48,991 nt of DNA from Streptomyces rubellomurinus (lineage in GTDB: Bacteria > Actinomycetota > Actinomycetes > Streptomycetales > Streptomycetaceae), in assembly GCF_000961885.1 (NCBI RefSeq), contig NZ_JZKH01000061.1:1-48991 (forward strand). The letters run 5' to 3'. How positions within the stretch are numbered: position 1 is the stretch's first letter; each line of letters opens with the position of its first letter. Both the position numbers and the translations under genes were made by a program. A model generated the notes under the pieces. The model saw nothing but the letters and a program-made list of their open reading frames with translations. It was not told the origin of the DNA and searched no databases. Below are positions 33,727 to 42,824 of this stretch, one piece after another.

Positions 33727-35534
33727 GCGGCGGCCTCAACGGGGTCGAGTTCGCCGGCGCGGTAGCGTCGCGACCACTCGATGCTCTCTTGGTACAACTT
33801 TCGGTCGGGGCCTTCGTAGTGGCGCTGCATGCGGACCTTGGTGATGGGGGTGGTGGCGTGGATGACCAGGGCTTCGCGCTTCTCCTCGTCGAGGGTGCGG
33901 ATCTCGTCCGGCGTGACGGTCTTGCGGTCCTGGAGGGTGGTCTGCATCGTGGTGCCCTGCGCGCCGCTCTGGTAGGTCGTCAGGGACTCGCGGAAGATCC
34001 CGGCCAGCTTCGAGAACTCTTCGAGTTCGTCGCCGCCGAGGCCGCCGAGAGCGATCTTGACGGTGGAGCTTCCCCAGAGCATCTCGGCCCCTTCGCGGCC
34101 CCAGACCTTGCGGGCCTGGGCCATGTTCTGGAGGACGGCGACGACGTAGATGCCTGAGCCGCCCGCGAAGGACATCAGGTCGGGCAGGTTCGGCAGCGGC
34201 GTGACGTTGGCGACCTCGTCCAGCAGCGCTCCCATCGGCGGGTCGAGCCTGCCGCCGGGAGAGCGGTCGGCGAGGCGCTTGGCGGTGCCGAAGACCTCGG
34301 AGACGAAGGCGGAGATCAGGGGGGCGAGCGCGGTCGCGTCTTCCTTGTCGACCAGCAGGTAGATGGTGCCGTTGCTGCGCAGCCAGTCCTCGATGTCGAT
34401 GCCCTGGCCGGCCTTGGGCACGAAGGTGGCGCGGGCCAGCGGCGAGAAGAGGGGCGTCAGCGCGGTCTGTACGGTGGCGAAGAGGTTCGCCCGGGTGTCA
34501 CCGGGGTTGCGGTAGAGGCCGTCGAGCATCTCGGCGACTCCGGGTTCCGCGCGGCGGGACTCGGCGAGCAGCTTGATCGGTTCTTCGAGGTGGGCGTTGA
34601 AGCCCCAGCGCAGGACGTCCTCCATGCTGCGGCCGGTGATGGCTGCGGCGTGCAGCCAACCGGCGAGCAGGGAGGTTGCGGTGGCGCCGAAGAAGCCCGC
34701 GCCGCTGGAGTCGGTGGTCTCGCTCTTGCCGATCTTGACCATGAGGTCGGCTCTCTGCATGGCCTTGCCGAAGTCCTCGCAGCCGCTGGTGGGCGACCAC
34801 TGCACCTGGTCGGGCCACTCGACCATGCCGGTCGGCAGCATCGCCAGGGTCGGGCCGAGGCCGCGTCGGATCAGCGCAGTCGCGTCGAGGACGTCGGATC
34901 GGACGCTGGTGATGAGCATGGGACCGCGCCACGCACGAATCCAGGGGATGATCACCTGGCTGGTCTTGCCCTGGCGCGGGGCGGCCAGCATCAGCACGGA
35001 GTTCTCGATGCAGACCCAGAGCAGCATGCCGGCCAGGGTGCGGCCGAGCTGCACTGCGACGTCGGCTGCGGTGATCCGGTGGCCGTTGAGCGAGGGCCGG
35101 ACGATGGGCCCGCGCTTGACCACCGCGGCGGCGGACAGGGTCTTCGACAGCTGGGAGACGGAGGCGAAGCCGCGCACAGAACGGCTCCGCCGGAGACGGC
35201 GCAGGGCGAAGGCGCCAGCGGTGACCATCGTGCTGGCGACGATCGTGGCGGCGACGGCGAAGCCGGCCGGGCCGGGCAGGTCACGACGGACCTGCCCGGG
35301 CCAGGCCGCTCTCGGGTCGTCCAGGTGGTGCGGCAGCTGCTTGGCGACGCTGAACGCGTCGCCGAAGGGGACCGCCGGCCAGGCGGCATGAGTGATCAGT
35401 CCGGCGACCTGACCGGTGGCCCACGTTCCCACGGTGACTGTGACCACCACGATGATCAGCAGGACGATCAAGTAGTCCGCGGGGCCGTCCAGCACCGGTC
35501 GCCGGGCGACGGTGGAGTTGGAGGCGGAGGCCAT
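33723..35534 (-). CDS. TraG/VirD4-type T4SS coupling protein
   Basis: 603 residues. Two N-terminal membrane segments (~20-41 and ~91-111), then a cytosolic ATPase with Walker A LAAPRQGKTS (183-192) and Walker B ALLDEVANV (~436-444). The C-terminal part carries a conserved ALGGLGGDELEEFS region as in TraG/TraM-recognition proteins. It links a DNA substrate to the transfer channel. Its stop overlaps the next gene; one base separates it from the VirB4-like gene. The presence of VirD4 rather than an FtsK-like TraB indicates ssDNA-type transfer. Confidence 0.92.
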   Translation of the reverse strand: MASASNSTVARRPVLDGPADYLIVLLIIVVVTVTVGTWATGQVAGLITHAAWPAVPFGDAFSVAKQLPHHLDDPRAAWPGQVRRDLPGPAGFAVAATIVASTMVTAGAFALRRLRRSRSVRGFASVSQLSKTLSAAAVVKRGPIVRPSLNGHRITAADVAVQLGRTLAGMLLWVCIENSVLMLAAPRQGKTSQVIIPWIRAWRGPMLITSVRSDVLDATALIRRGLGPTLAMLPTGMVEWPDQVQWSPTSGCEDFGKAMQRADLMVKIGKSETTDSSGAGFFGATATSLLAGWLHAAAITGRSMEDVLRWGFNAHLEEPIKLLAESRRAEPGVAEMLDGLYRNPGDTRANLFATVQTALTPLFSPLARATFVPKAGQGIDIEDWLRSNGTIYLLVDKEDATALAPLISAFVSEVFGTAKRLADRSPGGRLDPPMGALLDEVANVTPLPNLPDLMSFAGGSGIYVVAVLQNMAQARKVWGREGAEMLWGSSTVKIALGGLGGDELEEFSKLAGIFRESLTTYQSGAQGTTMQTTLQDRKTVTPDEIRTLDEEKREALVIHATTPITKVRMQRHYEGPDRKLYQESIEWSRRYRAGELDPVEAAA

Positions 35535-35535
35535 C

Positions 35536-37029
35536 TCACACAGCCATCCGCTCGTTGGTGTAGTACAGCTGCCGCTCGGCCGGACTCAAGATCGTTTGCA
35601 CAACGTGGCTGGAGTTCCTGCCGATCTTCCAGATCGCGCGACCGATCTGTTCACCGCTCCAAGAGGCGATGTGCGCGCACTCGGTGTCGGTCAAGCCGAT
35701 CACGTCGCGGGTCATGGCCAGGGGTGCGGTGTCCTGGCGCAGGCAGATCCGTACGTCGCAGCTGGAGATGAGGTTGCGGGCGATGCTGACCTCTTCGCTG
35801 CCCTGGGCGCCGACCGCCTCGAAGTCGCTCAATCTGTGCGTGCTGAGGACCTGGATGGTGCCCTGGGCGCGGGAGAGCCGGAGGTCGGAGTCGAGCTTGC
35901 GGATCATGGCGGGCACGCGCATCGCGCGCCACAGCTCGTCGCGCACGATCAGGCGCACGGGTCCGCCGGGTTCGTCGATCGCGGCTTGGCCCCAACTGCT
36001 GACACAGGCAAGGGTCATGGCCACGGTCTCGTCGCCGCGGCCGTCGATCCGGGACAGGTCGACGGTCTGGATCGGCGCGCCGAAGTCGGGCCGGACCGTG
36101 GTGGGTCCGTCGAACAGGCCCGACAAGGAGCCTCTGACCATGTTGCCGAGGGCGTCGGCGGCCGGGCGGATCATCTCCCGCAGTTCGGTGACGTCGGTGT
36201 CGCGGACGCGCAGGTCCTGGGCCATCTCGGGCAGCGGGTCGCGCAGCAGGGCCCAAACCTGAGGGATCGTCGGGTCGGTCAGGTGGCTGGCGCCGGTGGC
36301 CTGGCCGGAGGCGTGCTTGATGGCGAGGGAGAGCGCGGCTTCCTCGGTCGGTGTGAGGTTGCGGCCGAGGCGCATGACCAGCAGGGAGGAGAGCAGCGTG
36401 ATCCGGCGACGGTGGACTTCGTCCAGGCGCTCGCGCAGCTCCTCCGGGTCGGACGGCAGGTTGGTGCCGAGCGGTCCGCTGTCCAGCGGGTTGAGCCGGT
36501 TCCGCAGCCCGGGGCCGAGTTCGACCGGCTCGACGCCGAACGCGCGCGCCAGGGAGGCGTACTCGTTCTTGATGTCCCCGAGGATGAACGACCGGACGCC
36601 GTAGGCGGCCAGGCGGGTCACCAAGGACTTGATGGTCGCGCTCTTGCCGGTGCCGGGGACTCCAGTGATCAGCAAATTGGGATTTGTGATCAACCCGCGA
36701 TGCAGCCACTCGATCGGATGGCAGGAGAAGGCGCCGCCGGAGAGGCAGTCGACGCCGATGTAGGCGCCGGCCGGAGGCATGGAGGCCCCGTACAGCCAGG
36801 GATACAGCCCCTGGACCTGCCCGGTGCTACCCCTGTAGACCGGGACCTCGGGCATCCGCGGTGCTCGCCCGGCGAACGGGCGGGCGTAGCCGCGCCGGGG
36901 CGCGACCGGTTCCCGGCGCACCTTCGGCGCCTTCCGGGACGCGGACTTCGGCTGCACCGGCACCGGGCGGCCCAGCACGTCGGTGAGGTCGAGGACGGGG
37001 AGGTCGGTGGTGGATCGGCGACGGAACAT
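35536..37029 (-). CDS. VirB4/TraC-like transfer ATPase
   Basis: 497 residues. Walker A is GVPGTGKSAT (123-132). The Walker B-like segment RLIVRDELWRAM is around residue 360, and QVLSTHRLSDFEAVG follows at ~395. The ATG overlaps the stop of the SCO6880 gene by one base (TGATG). Basic N-terminus, no membrane segment. It supplies energy for the conjugation apparatus at the inner face of the membrane. Confidence 0.88.
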   Translation of the reverse strand: MFRRRSTTDLPVLDLTDVLGRPVPVQPKSASRKAPKVRREPVAPRRGYARPFAGRAPRMPEVPVYRGSTGQVQGLYPWLYGASMPPAGAYIGVDCLSGGAFSCHPIEWLHRGLITNPNLLITGVPGTGKSATIKSLVTRLAAYGVRSFILGDIKNEYASLARAFGVEPVELGPGLRNRLNPLDSGPLGTNLPSDPEELRERLDEVHRRRITLLSSLLVMRLGRNLTPTEEAALSLAIKHASGQATGASHLTDPTIPQVWALLRDPLPEMAQDLRVRDTDVTELREMIRPAADALGNMVRGSLSGLFDGPTTVRPDFGAPIQTVDLSRIDGRGDETVAMTLACVSSWGQAAIDEPGGPVRLIVRDELWRAMRVPAMIRKLDSDLRLSRAQGTIQVLSTHRLSDFEAVGAQGSEEVSIARNLISSCDVRICLRQDTAPLAMTRDVIGLTDTECAHIASWSGEQIGRAIWKIGRNSSHVVQTILSPAERQLYYTNERMAV

Positions 37030-38567
37030 CAGGCCGCCCTCTTCTTGGGCAGGCCCATGCCGACCGGCAGCGCGCCGATCGCGAAGCCCACGTCCTGGGC
37101 CATCCACATGCGCTGGAGTTCGATGCTGCCGCTGTTGGCGTCGGCCAGGAGCTCGCTGCAGGCGTCCTCAAGGTCCGCGGGGTCGGTGACGGTAACGGTG
37201 CAGTAGGCGGTGTAACGGACCATGCCGTGGCCGGCGGCGCGCTCCTGGTCCTGGGCCTCCGCGCGGCGCAGTGCCTGCTTCTCCGCTTCCGGGACGATCT
37301 GGCCGGTCTTGTGCCGCATGTTGACGGCGACCTCGCGGGCGGTGCGCTCCTGCATGATCTCGCGCTCGGCGGCGCGCGGGCTGCGGGGCTCGAAGTGGAG
37401 GTTCAGGGTCCTTCGGTACTTTCCTTCGCCCAGCAGGGGGGCGAGGGCGGTGGCGTATACCTTGTTCTTCGGCCAGCTGTGGACGGCGTAGGTGACCGAG
37501 ACGGCGCCGTCGTGCTCGTACCGGCCGCGCCAGGCGTGGGCGGCGGACGGGCCGGCCGCTGTCGGGCTGACTCCCGCCGCGAAGGGGGCCTGGTCGCCTC
37601 GGAGGGCGGCGGAGGTGGCTGCGGCACGGCGCTCTGCGAGCATCCGGCCGGAGTCCGGGTCGAAGGCGGTCCTCATGACCTCGGCCAGTTCGCGGGGGTT
37701 GAGCCAGCTCTCGACCTGGAGGTCTGCGGAGGCGATCGAGGACGTCATGGCCCGAAGGTTGCGGACCAGGACGGCGGCGGCTCCGGCGTCGCCGCCGCCC
37801 GCCGCCTTGATGGGGCTGGCGGCACGGGCGGCGGACATCGTGATCGCGAGGTACGCCTCCCGCTGGCTGGTCGCCAGCGTGGCGGTGGAGAGCAGCGACT
37901 TGGTGACGTCGACCGCGACGGCGGGCGCCTCGGCGGCGACGTGGTCGGCGTGCCAGCGCTGGAGCGCGGCGCCGGACTCCGGGACGATCCGCTGGAGCGC
38001 CTGAATCCGGATGATCGCGTTGCCCTCGGTGCACTGGGACTGGAGCAGCGAGCCCCAGTTGGCCACCCGCTGGTCACGCCTGCTGGAATCGGCAAGGCCG
38101 ATGCCGGGAACGCGCACCCGGGCGACCGCCGTGTAGGTGCGATCGAGACGGTGGTGGATCACCGCGATCGGGGCGCCGCTGCCCCCGTCTGCTTCGAGGA
38201 TCGCCAACGGGGCGAGGATGCCGGGCAGGTCCAGCCGAGGTTCGTCCGTCTCGGATACGCGGGGTGCGAAGGCGCCGGAGAGGAAACGATTCTGCCCGCG
38301 GAAGCGGAGGATTTCGAAGGACATGAAGGCGACCGCCCATTCATCGACCGTACGGCCGGCGATCCGGACGAACGCGAGTAGGAAGAGGACAAACGACACG
38401 GGCCATGTCACAAGTCCGGCCCGGATGTAGGAGATTGCGAAGGGCCAGATCAGTCCGAGGACACCGGTGCCGACCATCGCCGCCCGTTGTCCCGAGAGGC
38501 CGAACAGGAAGTTGACCTTCTCCTGCTGCCACCCGAAGTAGGTACGGGTAGCGGTCTCGGTGCTCAT
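37029..38567 (-). CDS. SCO6880-family conjugation protein
   Basis: 512 residues. Two N-terminal membrane segments (~33-66) follow a WQQEKVNFLFGLSG start typical of the SCO6880 group, which stands next to VirB4-like ATPases in actinobacterial transfer operons. The remainder is cytosolic, ending MGLPKKRAA. It may play the part of the VirB4 N-terminal/VirB3-like portion, anchoring the ATPase. It overlaps the downstream VirB4-like start (TGATG) and the upstream stop (ATGA). Confidence 0.85.
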   Translation of the reverse strand: MSTETATRTYFGWQQEKVNFLFGLSGQRAAMVGTGVLGLIWPFAISYIRAGLVTWPVSFVLFLLAFVRIAGRTVDEWAVAFMSFEILRFRGQNRFLSGAFAPRVSETDEPRLDLPGILAPLAILEADGGSGAPIAVIHHRLDRTYTAVARVRVPGIGLADSSRRDQRVANWGSLLQSQCTEGNAIIRIQALQRIVPESGAALQRWHADHVAAEAPAVAVDVTKSLLSTATLATSQREAYLAITMSAARAASPIKAAGGGDAGAAAVLVRNLRAMTSSIASADLQVESWLNPRELAEVMRTAFDPDSGRMLAERRAAATSAALRGDQAPFAAGVSPTAAGPSAAHAWRGRYEHDGAVSVTYAVHSWPKNKVYATALAPLLGEGKYRRTLNLHFEPRSPRAAEREIMQERTAREVAVNMRHKTGQIVPEAEKQALRRAEAQDQERAAGHGMVRYTAYCTVTVTDPADLEDACSELLADANSGSIELQRMWMAQDVGFAIGALPVGMGLPKKRAA

Positions 38568-40312
38568 GGCTTGCCGCCTCCTTCGGAGTGATCAGGACGG
38601 GTGGTCTTGGCGGGTGGGGCGGGGCGCTCGACCGGAGTGGCCTGGGTGCGGGATGTACCGGGTCGGTCTGCCGGGGCCGGTGCGGGCGCGGTCGGCCCCT
38701 GAGCCGACTTGGGCCCCGGGCTTGCTGCGGGTTGGCTGGCCTGGAGCGGTGCGGCGCTGGAGGCGGAGCGGCTCGGAGCGGCCGGGACCTGCGCGGAGGT
38801 CTCGGGCCCCGCAGGGGAGTCCGTGCCTGCACTCGGGCCGGAGGGCACCGGGGGCATCTCGATGGTGGGCGGGTCACTGCGCGGAGCACCGGCGACCGGC
38901 AGGTCCGGGGTGCTGTCGTGGAGCGCCTGCTGGTGATCGGGTTGCGCGCTGGTCGGCCCAGCCGCGTCGACCTGCGGCTCCTGCTGGTCCGACCAGTCCG
39001 GCTCCGGCTGGTCGGGCAGCAGACCGCCCGCGGTGGGCAACGGTGTACTGGCGTGGCGGTTGACGTACCCGGCGGGCTGCGCCGCGTACGGGTTCGCGCC
39101 CTGCACCCCGGCGTGGGCGGCCATCTGCTCCATGCCACCGGCCAAGGAGTTGACCGCCTGCTGGGCCGCCTTGACCGCCGCGACGGCGATCATCCCGACC
39201 GGGCCCGCTGCGGCACCGGCTCCACCGGCCGCAGCGCCTCCGGCGCCGCCTGCTGCACCACCGGCCGCACCGCCTGCGCCTGCCGCGCCGCCACCGGCAC
39301 CGGCACCTCCGCCCTTGCTGGCGAAGCTGTTCATCGTGCGGCCGGCGCTCTCCTGCCCGAAGGAGTCCGGGGAGGCGCCGGTCGGCGGACCGCCCGCACT
39401 GCTACTGCTCAGTCGGCCACCGGCGAAGCCGAGCAGAGCGGCGAGTCCGGCACCGCCGCCGACCTGAACCGAGGCGAAGCTGAAGAAGCGTGCGATGGCC
39501 GGCCATGCCAGGGCGGCGAGCAGCAGGAGGAGCATCCCCGACAGGGTCGTCTGGAGGTCCTTCGAGTCGCCCGCGACGTTGAAGCCCAAGGCGAAGACCA
39601 GCGCGATGACCGGCTTGAGGATGATCAGCTGGATGGTGGAGGAGACGAGCTTGGACCACCAGCTCTTGGTGGAGTCGGACACCTGGCCGACCGCCGAGAT
39701 CGGCGAGGTGGCGATCAACGCGACGATCGCGGCGTTGCGCAGCAGCATCTCGAACCAGAGCACGAGCGTCAGCAGGATGCCGATGATGGAGATGATCAGC
39801 AGGAGCGAGGCCCCCGTCCCCGGCGTGTAGGAGACGAGCTTGCCGATCTTGTCGGTGAGGGCCTGTTCTCCGCCGAGTGAGTTGTCGACGATGTACTTCG
39901 TCAGTTCGTCGCTCGCCGCCAACGCGGTGGAAGCGACGATCAGCGTGAGAAGAAACGCCAGCGCCGCCTTACCGACGCCCACAGCGGCCGTGGCCAGCGG
40001 GCGGCCGTCATGGGTGACCACCGTACGGATGACCTGGAAGACGACCAGCAGGCAGGCGACGAGGGCAGCGACGCCGAGAGATATCGCGTAGACGCTCCTG
40101 ACTCCGTTGCTGGCGAGGTCTGGACCCGGAATCTTGACGAAGGCGGTCGCGAAGGTCTTGAGCAGATCGGTCGCGGAGTCAGCGAAGGACTTGCAGATCG
40201 AATCCCATGCGCTGCTCGCCACCTTGCCGGCGGCGTCGCCAGCGAGCCCGCCGAGAATGGTGTCGCTAGGCCCAGGGATGCAGTCGAGGGGACTGGTCAG
40301 GCCGCAGGCCAT
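38564..40312 (-). CDS. TrbL/VirB6-like polytopic channel protein
   Basis: 582 residues. Several hydrophobic segments (about 75-95, 110-130, 168-200 and 245-275) are followed by a long C-terminal tail, residues ~300-580, very rich in Ala, Gly and Pro. This matches TrbL/VirB6-like proteins of Gram-positive transfer systems. It should form the inner-membrane channel. ATG at 40312 with a GGGGG-like site. The Ala/Gly tail may be surface exposed or disordered. Confidence 0.82.
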   Translation of the reverse strand: MACGLTSPLDCIPGPSDTILGGLAGDAAGKVASSAWDSICKSFADSATDLLKTFATAFVKIPGPDLASNGVRSVYAISLGVAALVACLLVVFQVIRTVVTHDGRPLATAAVGVGKAALAFLLTLIVASTALAASDELTKYIVDNSLGGEQALTDKIGKLVSYTPGTGASLLLIISIIGILLTLVLWFEMLLRNAAIVALIATSPISAVGQVSDSTKSWWSKLVSSTIQLIILKPVIALVFALGFNVAGDSKDLQTTLSGMLLLLLAALAWPAIARFFSFASVQVGGGAGLAALLGFAGGRLSSSSAGGPPTGASPDSFGQESAGRTMNSFASKGGGAGAGGGAAGAGGAAGGAAGGAGGAAAGGAGAAAGPVGMIAVAAVKAAQQAVNSLAGGMEQMAAHAGVQGANPYAAQPAGYVNRHASTPLPTAGGLLPDQPEPDWSDQQEPQVDAAGPTSAQPDHQQALHDSTPDLPVAGAPRSDPPTIEMPPVPSGPSAGTDSPAGPETSAQVPAAPSRSASSAAPLQASQPAASPGPKSAQGPTAPAPAPADRPGTSRTQATPVERPAPPAKTTRPDHSEGGGKP

Positions 40313-40346
40313 GCGAGCCCCCAGGTGGTGGTGCTGGTGACCATGG

Positions 40347-41096
40347 TTATCGCTTCAATTCCTGCCAGCCCTTCGCCGAGGCTTGGGGGCTGCCCGGCTC
40401 GGCGACGAGGCTGGTGTAGTCGGTGGTGGAGTTGCCCGAGGGGGCGGGTATGCGCCAGTCGTTCGCCGACCAGGTGAGGTCGAGCGGGTAGACGCCCATG
40501 CGCGTGTGCATCCCGGTGCCGGGCACGCTGGTGGTGTAGGTGGACAGCAGCAGGACCTGGACGTTGTCGGGGCCGACCGAACGCACCTGGTACTCGATGG
40601 GCGACAGGACGACGGAGACTCCGGGCTGCAACTGGCCGCTCTGCGGCAGACCGAGCCCCTTGCGGGTGGCGACCGGGCCCTTGGCGAGGTCGTCCGCGGC
40701 GGAGGACCAGGAATCGACGGCGACGAGGCGGGCGACGGCTGCGGCGCGGTCGGGTTCAAGGGTGGAGCCGAGCTGACGCCAGTACTCGACCGCCGCCGAA
40801 ACAGCACCTACCGTGGAATGAGGGAAGCCCAACTGCACCCCGTTGACGAGGCGCTCTCCGCGCACGAGCTGGAGCGGGCCGGTCAGCCCGGGAGCGGGCG
40901 ACCCCGTGGAGTCCACGCCGGTGACCGAACCAGGTCCGGGGATGGCGGCCGGCGGCGTGAACACCTTGGGCCCTCGGGGCTCACTGCCGGACTCGATGGC
41001 GACCCCGATGGCAACGCAGGCGAGCAGGCCAGCGACACCGAGGAGGAGCAGCGGCAGAATCCGGCGGCGGGGGCGGTGGTCGAGGAACTGGTTCAT
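40347..41096 (-). CDS. Membrane-anchored conjugation protein (TcpC/VirB8-like position)
   Basis: 249 residues: a short cytosolic Arg-rich N-terminus, one membrane segment (~13-33), then an extracellular domain with a proline-rich linker. This topology fits VirB8/TcpC-like proteins that link channel and wall, but I see no diagnostic motif. ATG with AGGA at the right distance, 8 bases after the upstream stop. Confidence 0.65.
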   Translation of the reverse strand: MNQFLDHRPRRRILPLLLLGVAGLLACVAIGVAIESGSEPRGPKVFTPPAAIPGPGSVTGVDSTGSPAPGLTGPLQLVRGERLVNGVQLGFPHSTVGAVSAAVEYWRQLGSTLEPDRAAAVARLVAVDSWSSAADDLAKGPVATRKGLGLPQSGQLQPGVSVVLSPIEYQVRSVGPDNVQVLLLSTYTTSVPGTGMHTRMGVYPLDLTWSANDWRIPAPSGNSTTDYTSLVAEPGSPQASAKGWQELKR

Positions 41097-41104
41097 GGTG
41101 CGTC

Positions 41105-41422
41105 CTAGGCCGCAGCGCCGAACACGGTGTTAACCACCGGGATCGCGCAAGCGGTCACGATGACTCCGCCCAGGGACCAGACCAGGGAGCGCTTCCCCTT
41201 CTCTGCGGAATCGGGCCGGTTGGAGAGGTGACCTATGCCCATCAGGCCCCCGGAGACCACGGCGGCGACGGCGCACGCGATCAGCGCGCCCCACTTCGCG
41301 TAGCTGAGCAACAGGTTCGCGCCCTTGCTGCCGTTGGTCGGGTCGGCCGGCGCGGGATTCTGGATATCCGCGAGGTAGTGGACGTCTGCAAGGTGGTGAA
41401 CGGCTTGCAGGGTGAGGGACAT
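41105..41422 (-). CDS. Small two-helix membrane protein (VirB2/TrbC-like)
   Basis: 105 residues with two hydrophobic segments (~40-65 and ~80-103). It is the first gene of the transfer operon, where pilin-like VirB2/TrbC proteins often lie, but Gram-positive examples diverge strongly, so the call is by topology and position. ATG with GGGAG. The upstream promoter region has motif copies at 41559-41675. Confidence 0.65.
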   Translation of the reverse strand: MSLTLQAVHHLADVHYLADIQNPAPADPTNGSKGANLLLSYAKWGALIACAVAAVVSGGLMGIGHLSNRPDSAEKGKRSLVWSLGGVIVTACAIPVVNTVFGAAA

Positions 41423-41558
41423 ACCGGGCTCCCGGAAGGCAGATGTGCCAGCGATCCCGCAGGATCTGTCCTGGCCAGAAGGGGCCGCCCCTGCTGTCGG
41501 GCATGGGGAGGCGGATGAAGCGGCCTTCACCTGGGTTCAGCACGTGAGGTCAGTGCTA

Positions 41559-41675
41559 TTCACTCTGGCTAATTTCGGCCGTGAGCAAACGATAAACGCC
41601 CGCAAGCCCGGCGCGTCAACCAAAGTGAATGTGACTAGCCTCACCCGACCACTCTCTGTTTACGGTGGCTAATCG
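41559..41675. promoter_or_regulatory. Operator cluster between transfer operon and EspR-like gene
   Basis: Three copies of a motif related to TTCACTTTGGYTRA: TTCACTCTGGCTAA at 41559-41572 (plus), GTCAACCAAAGTGAAT at 41615-41630 (minus orientation) and TTTACGGTGGCTAA at 41659-41672 (plus). They lie between divergent genes at 41422 and 41731, so one regulator could control both. The intervening sequence 41423-41730 is AT-rich in parts and carries no gene. Confidence 0.6.
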
Positions 41676-41730
41676 GCGTCACTGTGCGCAACGATGAGAC
41701 CAGTCAGCAGCAAGGAGTGCTACGCGCGTC

Positions 41731-42174
41731 ATGGCAGTCGAAGAATCCGCCGGGGCCGGCTCGATTGCGAGCCGCCTGGAGCACTTGTTCGCGACGGTCC
41801 ACCCCGCCGACCGAGGCCCCTACACCAACCCCGAAGTCGCCCAAGCGATCAACGAGACGGCGGGCCACCAGGTCCTCGGAGCGACCTATCTGTGGCAGCT
41901 GCGCAAGGGCAAGCGGACCGACCCAACACACAGCCGCCTCACGGCAATTGCCGACTTCTTCGGCGTCTCACCGCTCTACTTCTACGAGGAGGAGACGGCG
42001 AAGCGGACCGACGAACAGCTTCGTCTCGCGAGCGCGCTGCGCAGCCCGTCGATCCGGCAGATGGTGCTCGACATGGACGGCCTCTCGGAGCGCAGCATGG
42101 CGGCCATCGCCACCATGATCCAATCCGCCCGGACAATGGAGGGTTTGCCCGACTCTGGCGCCGCGCCCGAGTGA
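41731..42174 (+). CDS. EspR-like XRE regulator
   Basis: 147 residues. The N-terminal region closely follows the EspR pattern: SIASRLEHLFATVHPADRGP, then YTNPEVAQAI and ATYLWQLRKGKRTDPT (helix-turn-helix ~28-60), and ADFFGVSPLYFYEEE. EspR is a nucleoid-associated DNA-binding protein of mycobacteria; related proteins regulate conjugation genes in actinobacterial elements. It probably binds the TTCACTTTGGYTRA copies on either side and controls transfer. Weak ribosome site (AGGAG ~12 bases before the ATG). No sensory domain. Confidence 0.8.
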   Translation: MAVEESAGAGSIASRLEHLFATVHPADRGPYTNPEVAQAINETAGHQVLGATYLWQLRKGKRTDPTHSRLTAIADFFGVSPLYFYEEETAKRTDEQLRLASALRSPSIRQMVLDMDGLSERSMAAIATMIQSARTMEGLPDSGAAPE

Positions 42175-42308
42175 CGAGCCCCACACGCGACCCCGATCAC
42201 CTGATCATCACAACTTCACACAGCGAGCACACTCCCGGTGTCCAGTCGCATACAGTTCTGCGAGCCGGGAGGAGTGACCGGCCGACTGCCGTCGCCCGCT
42301 CCAAGGAC

Positions 42309-42329
42309 TGCCTCCCGAGGAGGGAGGCA
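42309..42329 (+). terminator. Hairpin after EspR-like gene
   Basis: TGCCTCCC and GGGAGGCA form a perfect 8-base stem with a GAGGA loop, ~135 bases after the stop at 42174. It is followed by TCTTC. The same bases contain an AGGGAGG ribosome-site-like sequence before the small frame at 42335. The other sequence in 42175-42824 has no supported gene. Confidence 0.45.
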
Positions 42330-42334
42330 TCTTC

Positions 42335-42589
42335 ATGTGCGCGTCGCAGCTCTGCGGCAATCGACAGCAGGACCATGGCGCCGCGTCGCGGCCGTCCCGG
42401 CCGTCGCCGGCGGCAGCCGCTCCGCCGACATCAGCCGGAGCGCCGCCGAGGCTGCGCCCGCTCGCGATGGCGGACATCCGGCTCCACGCAGCCGGGGCAG
42501 AGGAGTGCGCCGAGGCAGCCCTTCGCCTGGCCTTCCCGGATCTGAGGCCCGCCGCCCTCCAGCACCTCTTCGGCCGCCCCGGCGCCTGA
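42335..42589 (+). CDS. Possible small protein, unknown
   Basis: An 84-residue frame with a strong AGGGAGG site seven bases before its ATG. The N-terminal half is Ala/Pro-rich low complexity; the C-terminal half (MADIRLHAAGAEECAEAALR) looks more protein-like with biased third positions. The apparent ribosome site is part of a hairpin, so the gene may be a chance frame. Unrecognised. Confidence 0.35.
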   Translation: MCASQLCGNRQQDHGAASRPSRPSPAAAAPPTSAGAPPRLRPLAMADIRLHAAGAEECAEAALRLAFPDLRPAALQHLFGRPGA

Positions 42590-42680
42590 GTCGCTTCCAG
42601 CACGCACCACAGCCACCCTCACGGCAGCCCGAGCCCCACCCCTCCCGCCAGCCCTCAAGGGCGAGGTGCACCGTGAAATA

Positions 42681-42727
42681 TTCACTTTGGCTAAGACGTG
42701 GCATTGATCACGTTCACTTTGGTTGAC
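42681..42727. promoter_or_regulatory. Operator copies upstream of the NlpC/P60 gene
   Basis: TTCACTTTGGCTAA at 42681-42694 and TTCACTTTGGTTGAC at 42713-42727, both in the same orientation 32 bases apart, ~100 bases before the NlpC/P60 start. They match the copies at 41559-41675, so the wall hydrolase and transfer operon probably share control. Confidence 0.65.
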
Positions 42728-42824
42728 CTAGCTGCATTGCATCAGCCTATGGTTCGAGCAAATCCGATTAGCTGATGTGAATCGGCCGACGCTGCGGAGC
42801 AGCGCACGGCCGCAGAGGTGGCAC

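Noticed and set aside
30805..41422. FtsK-like TraB gene
   Set aside because: The ATPases here carry VirD4 and VirB4 features with membrane segments and conserved regions different from FtsK-like proteins.
42208..42704. Several minus-strand frames in the gap after the EspR-like gene
   Set aside because: They are Arg/Ala-rich, mutually overlapping in different frames and have no ribosome site or recognisable domain.
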